DNA of 35,960 bases, taken from NCBI GenBank assembly GCA_019931185.1, contig JAINDK010000031.1, positions 1-35,960 on the forward strand. The letters are read 5' to 3'. The notes under the pieces are model-generated. The model saw only the letters and a list, made by a program, of their open reading frames with translations, made no database searches and was not told the origin of the DNA. Of the stretch, positions 35,713 to 35,960 are shown piece by piece; the first letter of the stretch is position 1, and each line of letters starts with the position of its first letter. This DNA is from Bryobacter sp. CoA8 C33. GTDB lineage: Bacteria > Acidobacteriota > Terriglobia > Bryobacterales > Bryobacteraceae. A program made the translations under genes and the position numbers.

Positions 35713-35892
35713 TCAACCGTTCTTGATGAATCTGGGCTGAATCTCGTCCAAGGCCAAACGGACTGCGGTCTTTGTGAGCCAACCTGAAATGGCCCTGTCT
35801 TCTGTGCAAGTCAACGGCCGTGCGGTGATTGGTCGCACGATTCGCCGCCAGAGTTGCGGTGATTGTGATTTCGCTACTCTCATTTGGCCCAT
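35713..35892 (-). CDS. Possible small or partial minus-strand ORF at the contig end
   Basis: A 59-residue frame from the ATG at 35892 (MGQMRVAKSQSPQLWRRIVR) to the stop at 35713, with a natural-looking C-terminal half (TEDRAISGWLTKTAVRLALD). The frame is also open upstream to the artefactual G-rich end, so it may be the 3' end of a longer gene. An overlapping minus-strand frame ending at 35675 (QERLKKFLPKNMIKQV) is also open; only one is likely to be coding. I recognise neither. Confidence 0.25.
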   Translation of the reverse strand: MGQMRVAKSQSPQLWRRIVRPITARPLTCTEDRAISGWLTKTAVRLALDEIQPRFIKNG

Positions 35893-35925
35893 TTCGATGG
35901 CTTGATTTGGCCCACTGGTCGAGAC

Positions 35926-35960
35926 GGGGGGGGGGTGGAGGGGGTGGGGTGGCGGGTGGG
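35926..35960. repeat. Low-complexity G-rich contig end
   Basis: A run of ten G at 35926-35935 is followed by G with scattered T, A and C to the end. Together with the C-rich left end this fits poly-G read-end artefact on both strands. Confidence 0.6.

Larger units (their letters stand above)
35412..35960. other. Right-hand region to the contig end, no confident gene
   Basis: These 549 bases hold no gene I can support. A 22-codon plus-strand frame starts at an ATG near 35613 (MAKRRRGKVAHRP) and stops early. Two minus-strand frames are open near the end (see the candidate at 35713-35892). TGGGCCAAAT occurs twice close together on the minus strand near 35,885-35,915. From about 35,926 the sequence becomes G-only or G/T-rich and looks artefactual. 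Confidence 0.45.

Overview
This window looks like one complete metagenomic contig from an acidobacterium, most like the Solibacter/Bryobacter group. The reasons are a GC-rich host region, an Oar-type TonB-dependent receptor with an N-terminal carboxypeptidase-regulatory domain, and many secreted hydrolases with short signal peptides. Both ends are homopolymer-rich (C runs on the left, G runs on the right) and look like read-end artefacts, so gene fragments there deserve caution.

Layout. (1) 42-765: the broken 3' part of a PhoD-like phosphatase, converging on rplL across a strong bidirectional terminator. (2) 850-2511, minus strand: rplA-rplJ-rplL (ribosomal proteins L1, L10, L12), without rplK upstream or rpoB downstream. 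(3) 2977-12396, plus strand: a TonB-dependent receptor, a secreted glycosidase-like protein, a secreted protein of unknown function, an L-lactate permease and a secreted beta-propeller-like glycosidase candidate. Together they suggest uptake and breakdown of carbohydrates or organic acids. (4) 12412-15296, minus strand: two overlapping secreted alpha/beta hydrolases. (5) 15309-17598, plus strand: rmlA-rmlC-rmlB with ATGA overlaps, supplying most of the dTDP-L-rhamnose pathway (rmlD is not here). (6) 17599-19705: a G-rich stretch with one minus-strand hypothetical gene and intergenic DNA carrying inverted repeats.

(7) 19706-35374, plus strand: a lower-GC, tightly packed six-gene block that I read as a phage-defence system. 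It encodes an unknown 282-residue protein; a type I-like DNA adenine methyltransferase (HsdM); a two-TRD specificity subunit (HsdS); a 1366-residue fusion of NERD domain, pseudokinase, active-looking Ser/Thr kinase and DptF-like P-loop ATPase; a 565-residue DptG-like protein with a cysteine cluster; and an 1821-residue DptH-like HerA ATPase with a PD-(D/E)xK nuclease signature. There is no HsdR and there are no dnd phosphorothioation genes. The block therefore joins a methylation module, a PglW/BREX-like kinase and a DndFGH-like effector. This resembles what I recall of the recently described methylation-associated defence systems (MADS/DMS), but I could not check that match. The likely logic is that HsdM-HsdS marks self DNA, while the kinase-ATPase and the FGH-like complex sense and destroy unmarked DNA.

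The strand composition switches from C-rich to G-rich on the plus strand at about 8.2 kb, between two genes of the same orientation. This points to an origin-like skew switch, a past inversion, or a chimeric join.
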